64,000 nt of DNA from Cepaea nemoralis (Eukaryota; Mollusca; Gastropoda; Stylommatophora; Helicidae), in assembly GCA_014155875.1 (NCBI GenBank), contig JACEFZ010011090.1, forward strand, positions 142,501 to 206,500, given 5' to 3'. This document shows positions 23,380-32,879 of this stretch, piece by piece. The translations under genes were made by a program, and so were the position numbers. The notes beneath the pieces are model-generated. The model saw only the letters and a list, made by a program, of their open reading frames with translations. It searched no databases and was not told the DNA's origin. Numbering within the stretch: position 1 is the stretch's first letter; the number at the start of each line of letters is the position of its first letter.

Positions 23380-23894
23380 ATCTCACCTAGGGTTGCCAGA
23401 CGTCCGGCAAAGAAAGGACATGTCCTTTTTAGCCTAATGTCCTCCATCCGGCAGGCAAAGCTAAACACCTTTAAAATGTTCGGCTTCTGAAATATTTTAT
23501 GTTATTATTTTTTTATGTATTGGTGTTACAACCTACAATGTATCTAAACTCTACCGTGTGTTTACATTCTTTATTAAAATCTATTGCTTAATAATTTTTT
23601 TTTTTTTTGCTTTTCCTATTTATACCAAATTTGAAACACCAATTATTTGTATAATTTGAATCTAATTGTTGCTCTATTCGGCAACACTAACAATGCTGTA
23701 GTCTCTATGGTCAAAATGTTAATCTTATTTTCGGTTCTGGTAGCAGAGACGCCACTTAAAATTGTTTTTTTCTTTTTAATTTGTAATTTCTGCTGTCTAT
23801 GTGTATGAAAATGCTTTCAACAAAGAGAAAATGCAAATTCTCGAACACTATAAAAAATAAGTTCCCATGCTTCGTTGAAGGACGCAACGAGAAT

Positions 23895-24000
23895 TAGGCA
23901 AAGTGTACGATTTGCGATAGTTACTAGTCCGTTGCCAACAAAGCAACAACTGACTTGGAGCGCCATGTTGACAATGAGAGACATAGAAACCTAATCAAAG
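23895..24000 (+). pseudogene. BED-type zinc-finger relic of the hAT transposase
   Basis: The plus frame reads KCTICDS, a stop, then SVANKATTDLERHVDNERH, giving a CX2CX16HX5H pattern as in the BED DNA-binding finger of hAT transposases. In-frame stops upstream of and within it show it is dead. Confidence 0.6.
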
Positions 24001-24163
24001 CGTCCCCGTCATCTAGCACATTGACGTCTTTTTTTTCAGCCTAAGGACTCACATGTGTTGCTGAAAGCGCATGCGGCTGAAGTAACGTTGGCATTTCATA
24101 CAGTTTGTCATCATCAGTCTTACAACTCGATGACCTGCATAGCTGGTATGATGCACACATTAT

Positions 24164-24502
24164 TTGAAGATTAAGAAATTGCTAAAAAACATTGTTTGTG
24201 CAAAAACAAAGACTGAAGCAATAATAAACCAGGTGATTGTCCCCCACACTGTTGATGAATTGGATAAATCTTTAAGTGGTATTTTATGGTTCGGTCTTTC
24301 GACAGATGCTAGCAATCACGGTTCGCAGAAAATATTTCCAATCGTTGTTCAGTACTTTGACGGGAAAGCAGGTGGACTCCAAACTAAGATTCTCGAGTTA
24401 GACAACACACCAAATGAAGCCTCAGAAACTATATCACAGTATATTTTGAGAACACTCCAAAAATATGATTTGACCTCCCAATATGTTGCTTTTTTCTGGT
24501 GA
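24164..24502 (+). pseudogene. hAT transposase fragment
   Basis: A 112-residue frame resembling the catalytic-domain region of ZBED-like hAT transposases: FGLSTDASNHGSQK followed by FPIVVQYF, with an acidic residue at the expected place. The C-terminal dimerisation region is absent, and the frame breaks at VAFFW, where the next phase continues with DNANVKY. No functional enzyme can come from this copy. Confidence 0.72.
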
Positions 24503-24749
24503 CAATGCCAATGTGAAATATGGAGGCATTAACCGAAGAGAAGGTAGAAATGTGTTTTTGCCCTTGGCAGCTATTATAATAAACATTGTATAGTAACATT
24601 GTGGGTTTAATCTGGAACAATTTAAATTAAATTTTCAATATGTCCTCCTTTGTCCTCCTTTTTATCTTATTATGTTCTCCTTTGTCCTACTTTTTGTCTT
24701 ATGTTGTCCTCCTTTTGGTGCCCACGTATCTGGCAACCTTAATCTCACC

Positions 24750-25361
24750 TACCTGTAGTTTAAGCCTGCCACAGAGGAAGTCATACCACAAGGATCCATA
24801 TCAATTGTGTATTGTTTCATGTATTGTGGATGTAACGAATATTACTCAATATCATTATACTACCACATATCATTTTTTTCTTTTAAATACTGATTTGTTG
24901 AACTTATAGTTATGTCTTAATTTTTTCCAAGTGTATATAAGTGTATATGTGTGCTGTTTTTGTAAAAGCTTGGTGGTTGAATTATTTTAACAATAGAGGG
25001 GATATTACCAGTGAAAAAACCTGCCATGCGACAGTAGTAAAGTAATAGAAGTAAACCTAGACATTTAATCATCTCCTTCTCACTCCTTGGGGATAACAAG
25101 ACCATCTACGTTACATTTTAACGAGCCATTTTCACATGTAATATGAAGTAACCAGTGACTTATCTTTTAGCAGCCTATAGAAGACTTGCCCCGAGTTCCT
25201 CATTGTGATCTGGAGTGTAAGGGTGTATGAACCTGCATCCAGGACTAAACACCAGTGTCAGATACAGTGACTTCTGAAATACTAGACAGCACGTCTGGAA
25301 TCTAGTTAGTCAACTTACTTATTGGACGGCTCCGTGCATCAATATAAATTTAGTCACTCGA
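24750..25361. other. Unassigned spacer
   Basis: AT-rich sequence without a recognised feature. Confidence 0.4.
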
Positions 25362-25512
25362 AGACAATGTCATAGAAATACCTCAGTGGTGATTATATGT
25401 CATAGAACTACTCCAGTAGCGAACATCTGTCATAGAACTACTCCAGTAGCGAACATCTGTCATAGAGCTACGCAAGCTGTGACCATATGTCAGACGACTA
25501 CCTTAGAGTAGC
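25362..25512. repeat. 30-bp minisatellite, array 2
   Basis: About five copies of the same 30-bp unit found at 20946-21715; two adjacent units are identical. It lies about 3.6 kb from the first array, with the hAT element in between. Confidence 0.85.
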
Positions 25513-26469
25513 AGGGAAACATTGCTCACTTTGGATACAATGTGTTCACACATGATATCTTGGCATTTCAACTTTGAGAAACGAACCAACAACTATCTTT
25601 TAGCTGCTCCCTAGCTCCACGTTACCCTGAATTGGGGGAGAAGATTAGGGTGGTGTAGGTACACGGATACTTCATATCGCCCAAGGGTGTTCCGTTGAGT
25701 AGCAGAGGAAAGGAGGCACCATAAGGTCTTTTCATAATGTATACGTACCATTACCCTGCACCCAAGTGGTGAATTATGTAGAAGCTGCTAAGATGCGTGT
25801 TTTATAGAAGAGTGATGAGAACACAGTAGATCGATATAAACTGTAATGCAGATGTCTTGACAGAAGTTATCTCACAAAGATAACTGGTTACAGGCATCAG
25901 AAGGGAATAGTCCATATTCTTTGAGCATTCCACTAGGAGGGTACAGCTGGAGTATGTCGTCACAACAGGAAAACCGGAAGGAAGGGGAGGCAAATGAAGG
26001 TTAACAGAGAATATGCTGGGAATGGGGGAATATCAGCAGAATGGTGGGCAGTACACGAGAAAGAAAGCTGCCAACAATCATGATCACCAAGGCCACACGT
26101 CATGGACTATAAGAAAAAGCAGTAGTGAAACATGAGATGACATAATACAGCGAATGCACAACATCTGTTTATGTGACAAATAAAATAAACATTTCCTGGA
26201 AATGTATAAAGACCGTCACTTATTTGTAGTTGATTGTTACCCACTGTTCTAAATAAGCTACTATATAAATGATTTATTTTTTTTAAAGGAAGAAAGCCGT
26301 AAAGTAAGACTTTGTGGTTCATATAGGCCCTTTGTTTATTTATTTTAAATTTCAGGTAGAACATGTGATTAAGCTTGGTGTCGCTGGGACCATGTTTGCC
26401 AGCCTTGATTACGACGACTTCCACGGAACGGTGGGTGATTGTAGACATGGCAAAAATATACATAGTTAT
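25513..26469. other. Unassigned spacer
   Basis: About 1 kb with no recognised gene or repeat. Small open frames near 25.8-26.0 and 26.1-26.5 kb carry no motif. Confidence 0.4.
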
Positions 26470-27224
26470 GTACGTCCTTTTCAGTGTGCATCCAACTACA
26501 CAGAGATTGCAGACAAGAAAATCCGGCTGCTGTGCAGAAAGAAGTACAGGCTTTGATCTTCGAGAACTCTTGAGAGGGTGATGATGTCTTTTACACAGAT
26601 GGTTCGGGTCATTCGACGCGTGAGAACTTCATGGGCCCATGCGGCTCAGGCTGGAGTGAGAATTGTAAAGGGATATAATTATGCCGTTGCCTTGACCAAA
26701 GTAAAGCTATAACATGGCTCGAGACACAGAGCTTCACTCAGGCATGCTTTCTTAGTGACTCAATGAGTATGCTCAGGAAGACAGGGAAGTGTTGCGTCCA
26801 AAGACAGTAGTTAATGTCTCTGGGGCTGTCACAGATGGCAAAGATTAGTTTCCATGTTCGTGCCAGTTCATGAGGTGAACAAGGAGCAGACTACCAGGAG
26901 TGCAGATAAGACTTCTGTGGAGAGCAGACGAGTCATGGACCTGTCTGCTATACTGAATGCTCTAAGACAAGTAAGTCGTTTGCAAGAACCAAGTGATGGC
27001 TGTGAATTTACAACCATGGCCAGACAGTGAGAACAGCAAGTCAAATGGTGGTGTGGCCAGACAAGAGCACAATGCAGGAAGCCAAAGACGATTAATAAAC
27101 CAACAAAGGACTTGTGTCGTGAGCCGCTACAAACTGGGGGATTTAATGAGGAGGGGATCCGAGCACTTATGGACTCAATTGTTCGATGTGCAATGAGGAT
27201 TATCTGTCGACTAACTAACTATCA
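26470..27224 (+). mobile_element. I-group LINE F, 3' end with RNase H relic (copy 1)
   Basis: This matches the 3' part of the I-group LINE at 49.9-51.6 kb in the same order: spacer, RNase H start (FYTDGSG), SRYKLGDL-like C-terminal segment and the same 3' end before GTCGACTAACTAACTAT. Several stops and frameshifts are present. It retains about 60 bp in the RNase H fourth motif region that the 51.3-kb copy has lost. The (CTAA)n tail is cut off by the LINE on the other strand. Confidence 0.82.
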
Positions 27225-27702
27225 TTGGCACCTTGCCGTCTTGACAGACGATAGTTTGTGCTTCAAAAAGGCATAATAACGTTTTCCAATGGCGGTAGGG
27301 AATGTGACTGTTAAGGCCAATTCGCGCTGTAAATGTTCGTTCACAGTGGGTGCATGTGAACATGTGGTCTTTTCCACCATCATGCACCATCTTACGTCTC
27401 ACACGCTCGGTGTGTGACTTATCTGCAATAATGTTTTCCTTTGTCTTTATTCCATTTCTGATGTTTGCCCTCCATGCAACACGTTCAGCGGCGACTTGCT
27501 CCCAATGTGCATTATCAATGCCTGTATCAATCATGTCCCGCTTACACACATCTTTGTATCGTAGTAGAGGCCGACCCTGAGATCTCTTACCCATCTGTAA
27601 TTCACCAAAAAAGATGTCCTTTGGTATTCTACCATCATCCATCCTCCTAAAATGTCCTATCCATCTAAGTCTACGAAGACTGAGCATGGAATAAACCGTC
27701 AC
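27211..27702 (-). pseudogene. LINE D C-terminal region with C2H2 finger
   Basis: 163 residues beginning in the RWIGHFRRM segment, then a tryptophan-rich linker and CTHCERTFTARIGLNSH, a C2H2 finger (CX2CX12H...). LINE C ends with an equivalent finger. It probably binds RNA or target DNA. The last residues run into the tail and have no meaning. Confidence 0.8.
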
Positions 27703-27711
27703 ACAACCTGA

Positions 27712-27939
27712 TCATTCCAATACTTCAGTATTTGTGATTTTGTCTTGCCACTTAATAACAAGGATTCTTCTCAGACACCGCATATTAAAGCTGTTTAAAC
27801 GATTCTCTTGGGGTGAGTAAGTTGTCCAGATTTCACTGCCATGAAGAAGAGTACTAAGGACACAGGCTTGATAGACAAGGACTTTTGTTTTGGCAGTAAG
27901 CTTCCTGTTCCCAAAGACTCTTTTTCTTAACCTGTTCAT
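27712..27939 (-). pseudogene. LINE D RT thumb region
   Basis: 75 residues with KTKVLVYQACVLSTLLHGSE and the WQDKITNTEVLE segment that follows RT in LINE C as well ([12 protein letters not shown]). The frame ends at a stop and continues in the next entry. Confidence 0.82.
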
Positions 27940-28083
27940 TGTTGTTGCTGCCTTACCAATCCAGGATGTTGATTTCCTGATCTAATTATAATATGCTATT
28001 TACTACTGATCCTAGATATGTAAAATGGTCTACCATCTCTAGTTCGGCGTCGTCAATAAAGATTGATGGTACACCATGTGTAC

Positions 28084-28635
28084 CTAGTGACATAATCTGT
28101 GTCTTCTTTTTGCTAATTTTAAACCAGATTCAGAACAAGCATTGGAGAATGCAGATAGTAGACATTGTAATTCTTCCTCAGAGTGGGTCATAACTGCAGC
28201 ATCATCTGCAAAAATCAACTCTCTGATCAGTACCCTCCTAATTTTGGTTTTGGTCTTCAATCTCTGAGCATTGTAAAGGCCGCCATCTGAGCGTGAGTTA
28301 ATGTGTATACCACCATCCTGATCACGAAAGGCATATTTCAGTAGAAGTGAAAAGTATATTCCAAAGAGGGTGGGAGCTAGTACACAATCTTGCATAACTC
28401 CATTCTCGATTTGAAACTCTTCAGAAGTTGCACCATCAAACTTGATTATACCTTTCATGCCTGTGTGGAACGAATCCACAATGGACAGAAGAGTTGGTTG
28501 GCAGCCAATATTCTTTAGTGCCTTGAACAGACCCTCACGGCTGACCAAATCAAATGCCTTTGTGAGGTAGACGAAGGCAATAAACAGAGGTTGATTCTGT
28601 TCACGGCATTTGTCGCAATGAGAATACCATATCAA
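28084..28635 (-). pseudogene. LINE D reverse transcriptase, central part
   Basis: A 183-residue frame with LTKAFDLVSREGL (first catalytic Asp), [15 protein letters not shown] (normally KQGCVL) and FADDAAVMTHSE with the catalytic DD. Upstream RT motifs lie in other frames, partly inside the duplicated segment. Clearly RT, clearly broken. Confidence 0.88.
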
Positions 28636-28775
28636 TGGTGGACGGTTCTGTCGAAAGCCACAATGTGATACGGGGTATACTTGATCTCCTAGGACTTGAA
28701 GTCTGCGCAGAACAATTCTGGCAAATACTTTTCCAACATTACACAGAAGTGAGATACCCTTTTAGTTGTTGCAGT

Positions 28776-29281
28776 CGCTTCGATCGCCCTTGTTCTTGTA
28801 CAGTTTTATGATGCTTGCATCTTTGAAATCCTGTGGGACTTGTCCTTCTCGCCAGCATAGCTCTGTTAGCTGGTGGATCTGTAGAGTGAGTGTGTCTTGC
28901 CCACTCCCGATAACCTCTATCGGAATCCCATCCTTACCTCGAACCTTGCCTGATGCAAGTTCATTTATAGCACACCTAACTTCTGTTATGGTGGGAAGTG
29001 TGTCCAGGTGGTCAAGAGTTGGTAGAGCCGATCCGATCGCCTTTGTTCTTGTACAGTGTTATGATGCTTGCATCTTTGAAATCCTGTGGGACTTGTCCTT
29101 CTCGCCAGCATAGCTCTGTTAGCTGATGGATCTGTAGAGTGGGTGTGTCTTGCCCACTCCTGATAACCTCTATCGGAATCCCATCGTTACCTGGAGCCTT
29201 GCCAGATGTAAGTTCATTTATAGCACACTTAACTTCTGTTATGGTGGGAAGTATGTCCAGGTGGTCAAGAGTTGGTAGAGC
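28776..29281. repeat. Tandem duplication of about 252 bp inside LINE D
   Basis: Two adjacent, about 93-95% similar copies (28776-29027 and 29029-29281) of an RT segment, each starting near TCGATCGCC and ending GTTGGTAGAGCC. The duplication is private to this copy and not found in LINE C. Confidence 0.85.
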
Positions 29282-29575
29282 CTCTATAGCGTTGAGGTCA
29301 TCATCCGCTAGTTTGGTCTCACTTTAGTAAATATCCAAATAGTGCTCTACTCATCTGTCCATCTGCTGTTTCTTATCAGTTATAATTTCTCCAGTCAAGG
29401 TTTTCAATGGTGCACTTCTTTTGATCATTGGACTACAGGCTTTCTTTATTCTTTCATACATGTTTCTGTTGTTTCCCTTATCACTTGCGATTTAAATGGA
29501 CTCATATCACTTGATCCAATAATCATTTGCACACTGCCTGGCAGCCTTTTGCACATCCTTCCTAGCTTGCTTTAC

Positions 29576-30295
29576 TTAACTCAGAGTGTTACGCTTTGGT
29601 CTTTCCTTGTTTCTTATGAGAGTTATCTTCTTCTTATCAATCAAGGGCTGCAGAGTCTGGCTGTTTGCCGCATACCAGTCCTGCCTCTGATGATCCACAG
29701 TGCCGTAAACCCCTACGGCAGTTTTATAAAGAGTTTCCTTAAGTTGACCCCACTTTTCACTTACTGTACAATTTACTGGTGTATCAGTGAAAGCGTCTGC
29801 AAGTTGCTGTTGAAACTTAAAGCACTTTTCAGGATCGTGTGTGTTAATAATATTAATCCTGGGGCTAGATTTGTATTTAGCTGTGTAGATTCTCTTTGGT
29901 CTCAGTCTAACCCTTGCAACAACCAAAGAATGATCCGTGTCACAGTCAGCACTATGGTAACTTCGAGTTAATGATATATGGTTCAGATGTCTCCGTGTGA
30001 TGATGAAGTCCAGCTGGTGCCAATGGCCGGATCTTGGATGTTTCCATGTGACCTTATGCAGCTCTTTTGTTTTAAAAGAGGAGTTTGTAATACATAGGTA
30101 ATTTCTGGTGCAATGCTCCAGCAGCTTTTGCTCATTTTCATTCATGCGACCGATGTTGTATTTTCCAAGGCACACTGGCCATGAACTCGAGTCCTTGCCC
30201 ACACGAGCATTGAAATCGCCGAGCATATAAATGTAGTCAGATTTTGGAACTGCCTTGATCACGGAGTCTAACTCCTCATAAAACGAATCCTTCAC
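29576..30295 (-). pseudogene. LINE D endonuclease C-terminal half
   Basis: A 239-residue frame with APE-type endonuclease motifs: GDFNARVG near residue 30, an ITRRHLNH segment and DTDHSLVVARVRL near the end (the conserved SDH-type active-site motif, here TDH). It then runs into the linker before RT. The first third of the domain is missing. In an intact LINE this enzyme nicks the target DNA. Confidence 0.85.
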
Positions 30296-30779
30296 ATCAT
30301 CAGAGGAATTTAGTTAAGACCAGGGATGGAGTTATTGCCTCTCCATAGCACAAAGCCCGGGCTAAAATATAGAGATCATGTGTTACCCATGCAGCATGAT
30401 CTCTCTCTCGGCCTGCCTAGTTCACTCCACAGGAATGGTAACACCTCTACATCTGGAAAAAGACAAGCTGCAGAAGCTGCCGGATCAGCAAAGCAATGCT
30501 CTAACTGTCCGCCTGTTGAAGCTTCGATCCTAGATCAGCCGCCAACCAAGGCTTAGGGCCAGGTCTGCTCTGCCATGACATTTTGTCTTTAGGTTGCATT
30601 TCCTCTTACCAGGGTTAGGCTTGTACCCTCCCACATGCGCTCTTCCGCCCGAAGCCGTTGGCACAATGTGGGGTGTCGGGTTTGGTAAGAGCCGCCCAAC
30701 GTTCGGCACTTACAGAAACCAGGTAGTACCGTCTACTGTTATACGGTAGCTCAGTCATATCTGACATCATAGATAAATA

Positions 30780-30794
30780 AACAAACAAACTAAC

Positions 30795-30852
<58 letters not shown>

Positions 30853-30862
30853 CCTAACTAAC
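30780..30862. repeat. (CTAA)n tract right of LINE D
   Basis: About 80 bp of (TAAC)n that begins with AAAC variants. It lies at the 5' end of LINE D and matches the short CTAACTAACTA left at its 3' end. Confidence 0.95.
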
Positions 30863-31830
30863 GTTTTCATCTTCTTCTTCTTCTTCTTCTTCTTCTTCTT
30901 CTTCTTCTTCTTCTTCTTCTTCTTCTTCTTCTTCTTCTTCTTCTTCTTCTTCTTCTTTCGTTCGCTTGAAATATGTCTATAACTGCAATGTATGAATCTA
31001 ACAGTCTCTTTTAGTTCACTCAGCGGTCCATAGAGTTTATCTTCCACTGTTGTCTCTCTAGGCCAGAAGGTTCGTCTGGATATGTTGTAGTCTGGACAGT
31101 CCTGGAGTATGGACTCTGCTCTCTGCGACGCCAAACCACATGTGCACATGGCTGAGTCACCAATCTTGAATTGTGTATACATGTGGTTGCGTAATCTATT
31201 GTGTCCTGTTCTGAGGAGCAGAATAATGACCTGTTCTGGTCTGTCCATAACGTGGTAGACGTCTTGTGTAGGGTTTGGTGGCCTTCTGACTGATTTGATC
31301 ATTCTTTTATTTTGGTGGAATGTAATAGGCACATCAGGCTGTTCTTCTTTTGCTCCTTCCTTAGCCAATCGACCAGCTCTATCGTTTCCAGGTACTGCAC
31401 AGTGGGATGGTATCCACTGTATGGTGACCTTATGCCTACTGCTAAGCTCAGAGAGTAGTGTCCTTAGAACTGGTAATTTCCCAGACAGGAGTGCCTCTAT
31501 TACTGATTTTGCATCTGTCAATATCACCACATGTTATCTACTATGGCTGGTATTTTGTAATTCCTCTGTTGCTATCTTGATTGCCTCAATTTCAGCATCA
31601 TAGTTATGGCAGTACTTTCCTGTTGGAACTCTGGCCGTGTCCCTAGTATTATTTGGGTATTCTATATACACTCCCGCTCCTCCATTTCGAACAGCATTTT
31701 GCGCTGACCCATCTGTGTAGACTCGGATCCATAGATCCTGCGGGTATTCGTCATCAAGGACGCTAACGAGGGTTCCTCCCACACAATGGTCAGCTAGGTC
31801 GTTATATCGTTCTACCTCTTTCTCTGCACA
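30863..31830 (-). mobile_element. LINE E, 5'-truncated, RNase H and (GAA)n tail
   Basis: On the minus strand two frames (31782-31534 and 31530-30850) together carry a LINE-type RNase H: YTDGSA (Asp), YDAEIEAI (Glu), ILTDAKS (Asp) and PSHCAVPGNDRAGRLAK, where the fourth Asp is replaced by Gly. A C-terminal CTCGLASQ...AESILQDCP zinc-binding-like segment follows. A stop (TAG) lies between the two frames. The 3' tail is (GAA)n at 30871-30957, producing a false poly-lysine end. RNase H after RT puts it in the I group; no RT remains. Confidence 0.85.
30871..30957. repeat. (CTT)n microsatellite, tail of LINE E
   Basis: 87 bp of uninterrupted CTT, equal to (GAA)n in the sense strand of LINE E. Confidence 0.97.
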
Positions 31831-32147
31831 TCTCTAGCAACATCTCAATCTCTATCCCTCTCGCTACGTTTCTGTCTATTTCTCTTTCTCTATTTGTATT
31901 AACACCATCTCTCTGTATCTCTCTTTCTCTATCTCTCTAGCTCAGTCTATCTCTCTTACTTTGCCTCTCTCATCACTTTCTTTATCTACCTCTCTTTTTT
32001 CACTATCTATCTCGATATCTCAATATCCCTCTTTATCTACCCTATCGCTCGGTGATTCTTTATGTCGGTATCTCTCGATCTCTCCACCCGTCTCTAAATT
32101 TCTATGTATCTTTCGTTCTCTTCCTCTCTCTCCCTTCAACTCTCTCC

Positions 32148-32224
<77 letters not shown>

Positions 32225-32243
32225 ACTATCTAGACTCTCTCTC
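31831..32243. repeat. CT-rich low-complexity tract with (CT)n core
   Basis: Degenerate TCTCTATC-type sequence leading into a pure (CT)n of about 73 bp (32151-32223). Serine/leucine-only frames here are artefacts. Confidence 0.95.
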
Positions 32244-32547
32244 TCTCTAGACAACTAGCCAAACAAACAAAAAACATTCCCATATGTGTAGCACGTTACA
32301 CCCACCTTTGGGTATTCACGATGCCCATGTTAATCATTGCCTCAACGAGACATGCATTATTGATTATTTTTTCATGCGTTTTAATGTTTATTGTTCTTTT
32401 GTTGTTAAAGAATTGCTTCATAAGAAATGTTGAATGAAAGAATGTATGAGAGGAAATAGAGAAGAAGGGCAGAATGTCAGACGGGCCTGCGTGCCCAATT
32501 CTTAGCCTTTGAAAATAAAGATTTACTTACTTACTTACTTACTTACT
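32244..32547 (+). mobile_element. CR1-like LINE, 3' UTR fragment with (TTAC)n tail
   Basis: About 300 bp matching, in inverted orientation, the 3' UTR of the CR1-like element at 43366-43690. Shared blocks include AACTAGCCAAA, CATTCCC, TTTTCATGCGTTTTAATG, GAATGTATGAGAGG and TGAAAATAAAGA. It ends in (TTAC)n, whereas the 43-kb copy ends in (TTA)n. Strongly 5'-truncated, as is usual for LINEs. Confidence 0.92.
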
Positions 32548-32567
32548 TTCTCTCTCTATTGTGTAGT

Positions 32568-32875
32568 TGACATCCATCCATCCATCATGTGCTATGCCGG
32601 TAAGCGTGGGCGGTCATGTTCTCCCATCTCACTCGATCACCAGAGTCATGGATCAGCTCTGTGTTTCTGTCTCGACCATGCCACAAGGCCAAGCCATCCA
32701 GGTACTTGCTTCTAGGTCTTCCCCTTGGTCTGTTCCCCTCGATCTTACCAGTTGTCACCAAATTCTCCAATCCATTTCTTCTCATAACATGCCCAAAGAA
32801 GTTTGACTGTCTACGTCTAATTTCTCTAATCAATTTACGATCTTCATTTGTTTCTTGAAGGACTTGTAGTTGACA
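32568..32875 (-). mobile_element. RTE-A LINE, 5'-truncated 3' end (copy 3)
   Basis: About 300 bp matching the 3' end of RTE-A on the minus strand. The QVLQETNEDRKLIREIRRRQ and [22 protein letters not shown] segments share one frame, so this copy is better preserved than copies 1 and 2. The tail is (GGAT)n next to CATCCATCCATC. Confidence 0.9.
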
Positions 32876-32879
32876 TACA

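Larger units (their letters stand above)
23388..24741 (+). mobile_element. hAT-superfamily DNA transposon, internally deleted
   Basis: The element carries 13-bp terminal inverted repeats, TAGGGTTGCCAGA at the left and the complement of TAAGGTTGCCAGA at the right. It is flanked by the 8-bp duplication ATCTCACC (23380-23387 and 24742-24749), which is diagnostic of hAT. Inside are a BED-finger relic and part of a transposase. At 1.35 kb it is too short for a full hAT (usually over 2.5 kb), so it is non-autonomous. Repeated TGTCCTCC-type motifs lie near the right end. Confidence 0.92.
27225..30779 (-). mobile_element. LINE D, decayed, APE endonuclease-RT-zinc finger
   Basis: A minus-strand LINE related in layout to LINE C. 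It has a 5' region (30316-30779), endonuclease (29576-30315), a linker, RT (27.7-29.3 kb) and a C-terminal C2H2 finger (27211-27702 frame). The N-terminal part of the endonuclease is deleted, so the 5' region joins directly at the VKDSFYEE segment. Stops, frameshifts and an internal tandem duplication (28776-29281) show it is inactive. It is bounded by (CTAA)n on both sides. Confidence 0.85.

Noticed and set aside
27211..27702. Host C2H2 zinc-finger gene
   Set aside because: The finger is the C-terminal module of LINE D; LINE C carries the same module after its RT, and the frame begins with LINE RT tail sequence.
30850..31530. A protein with a long poly-lysine tail
   Set aside because: The lysines come from the (GAA)n tail of LINE E read on the minus strand.
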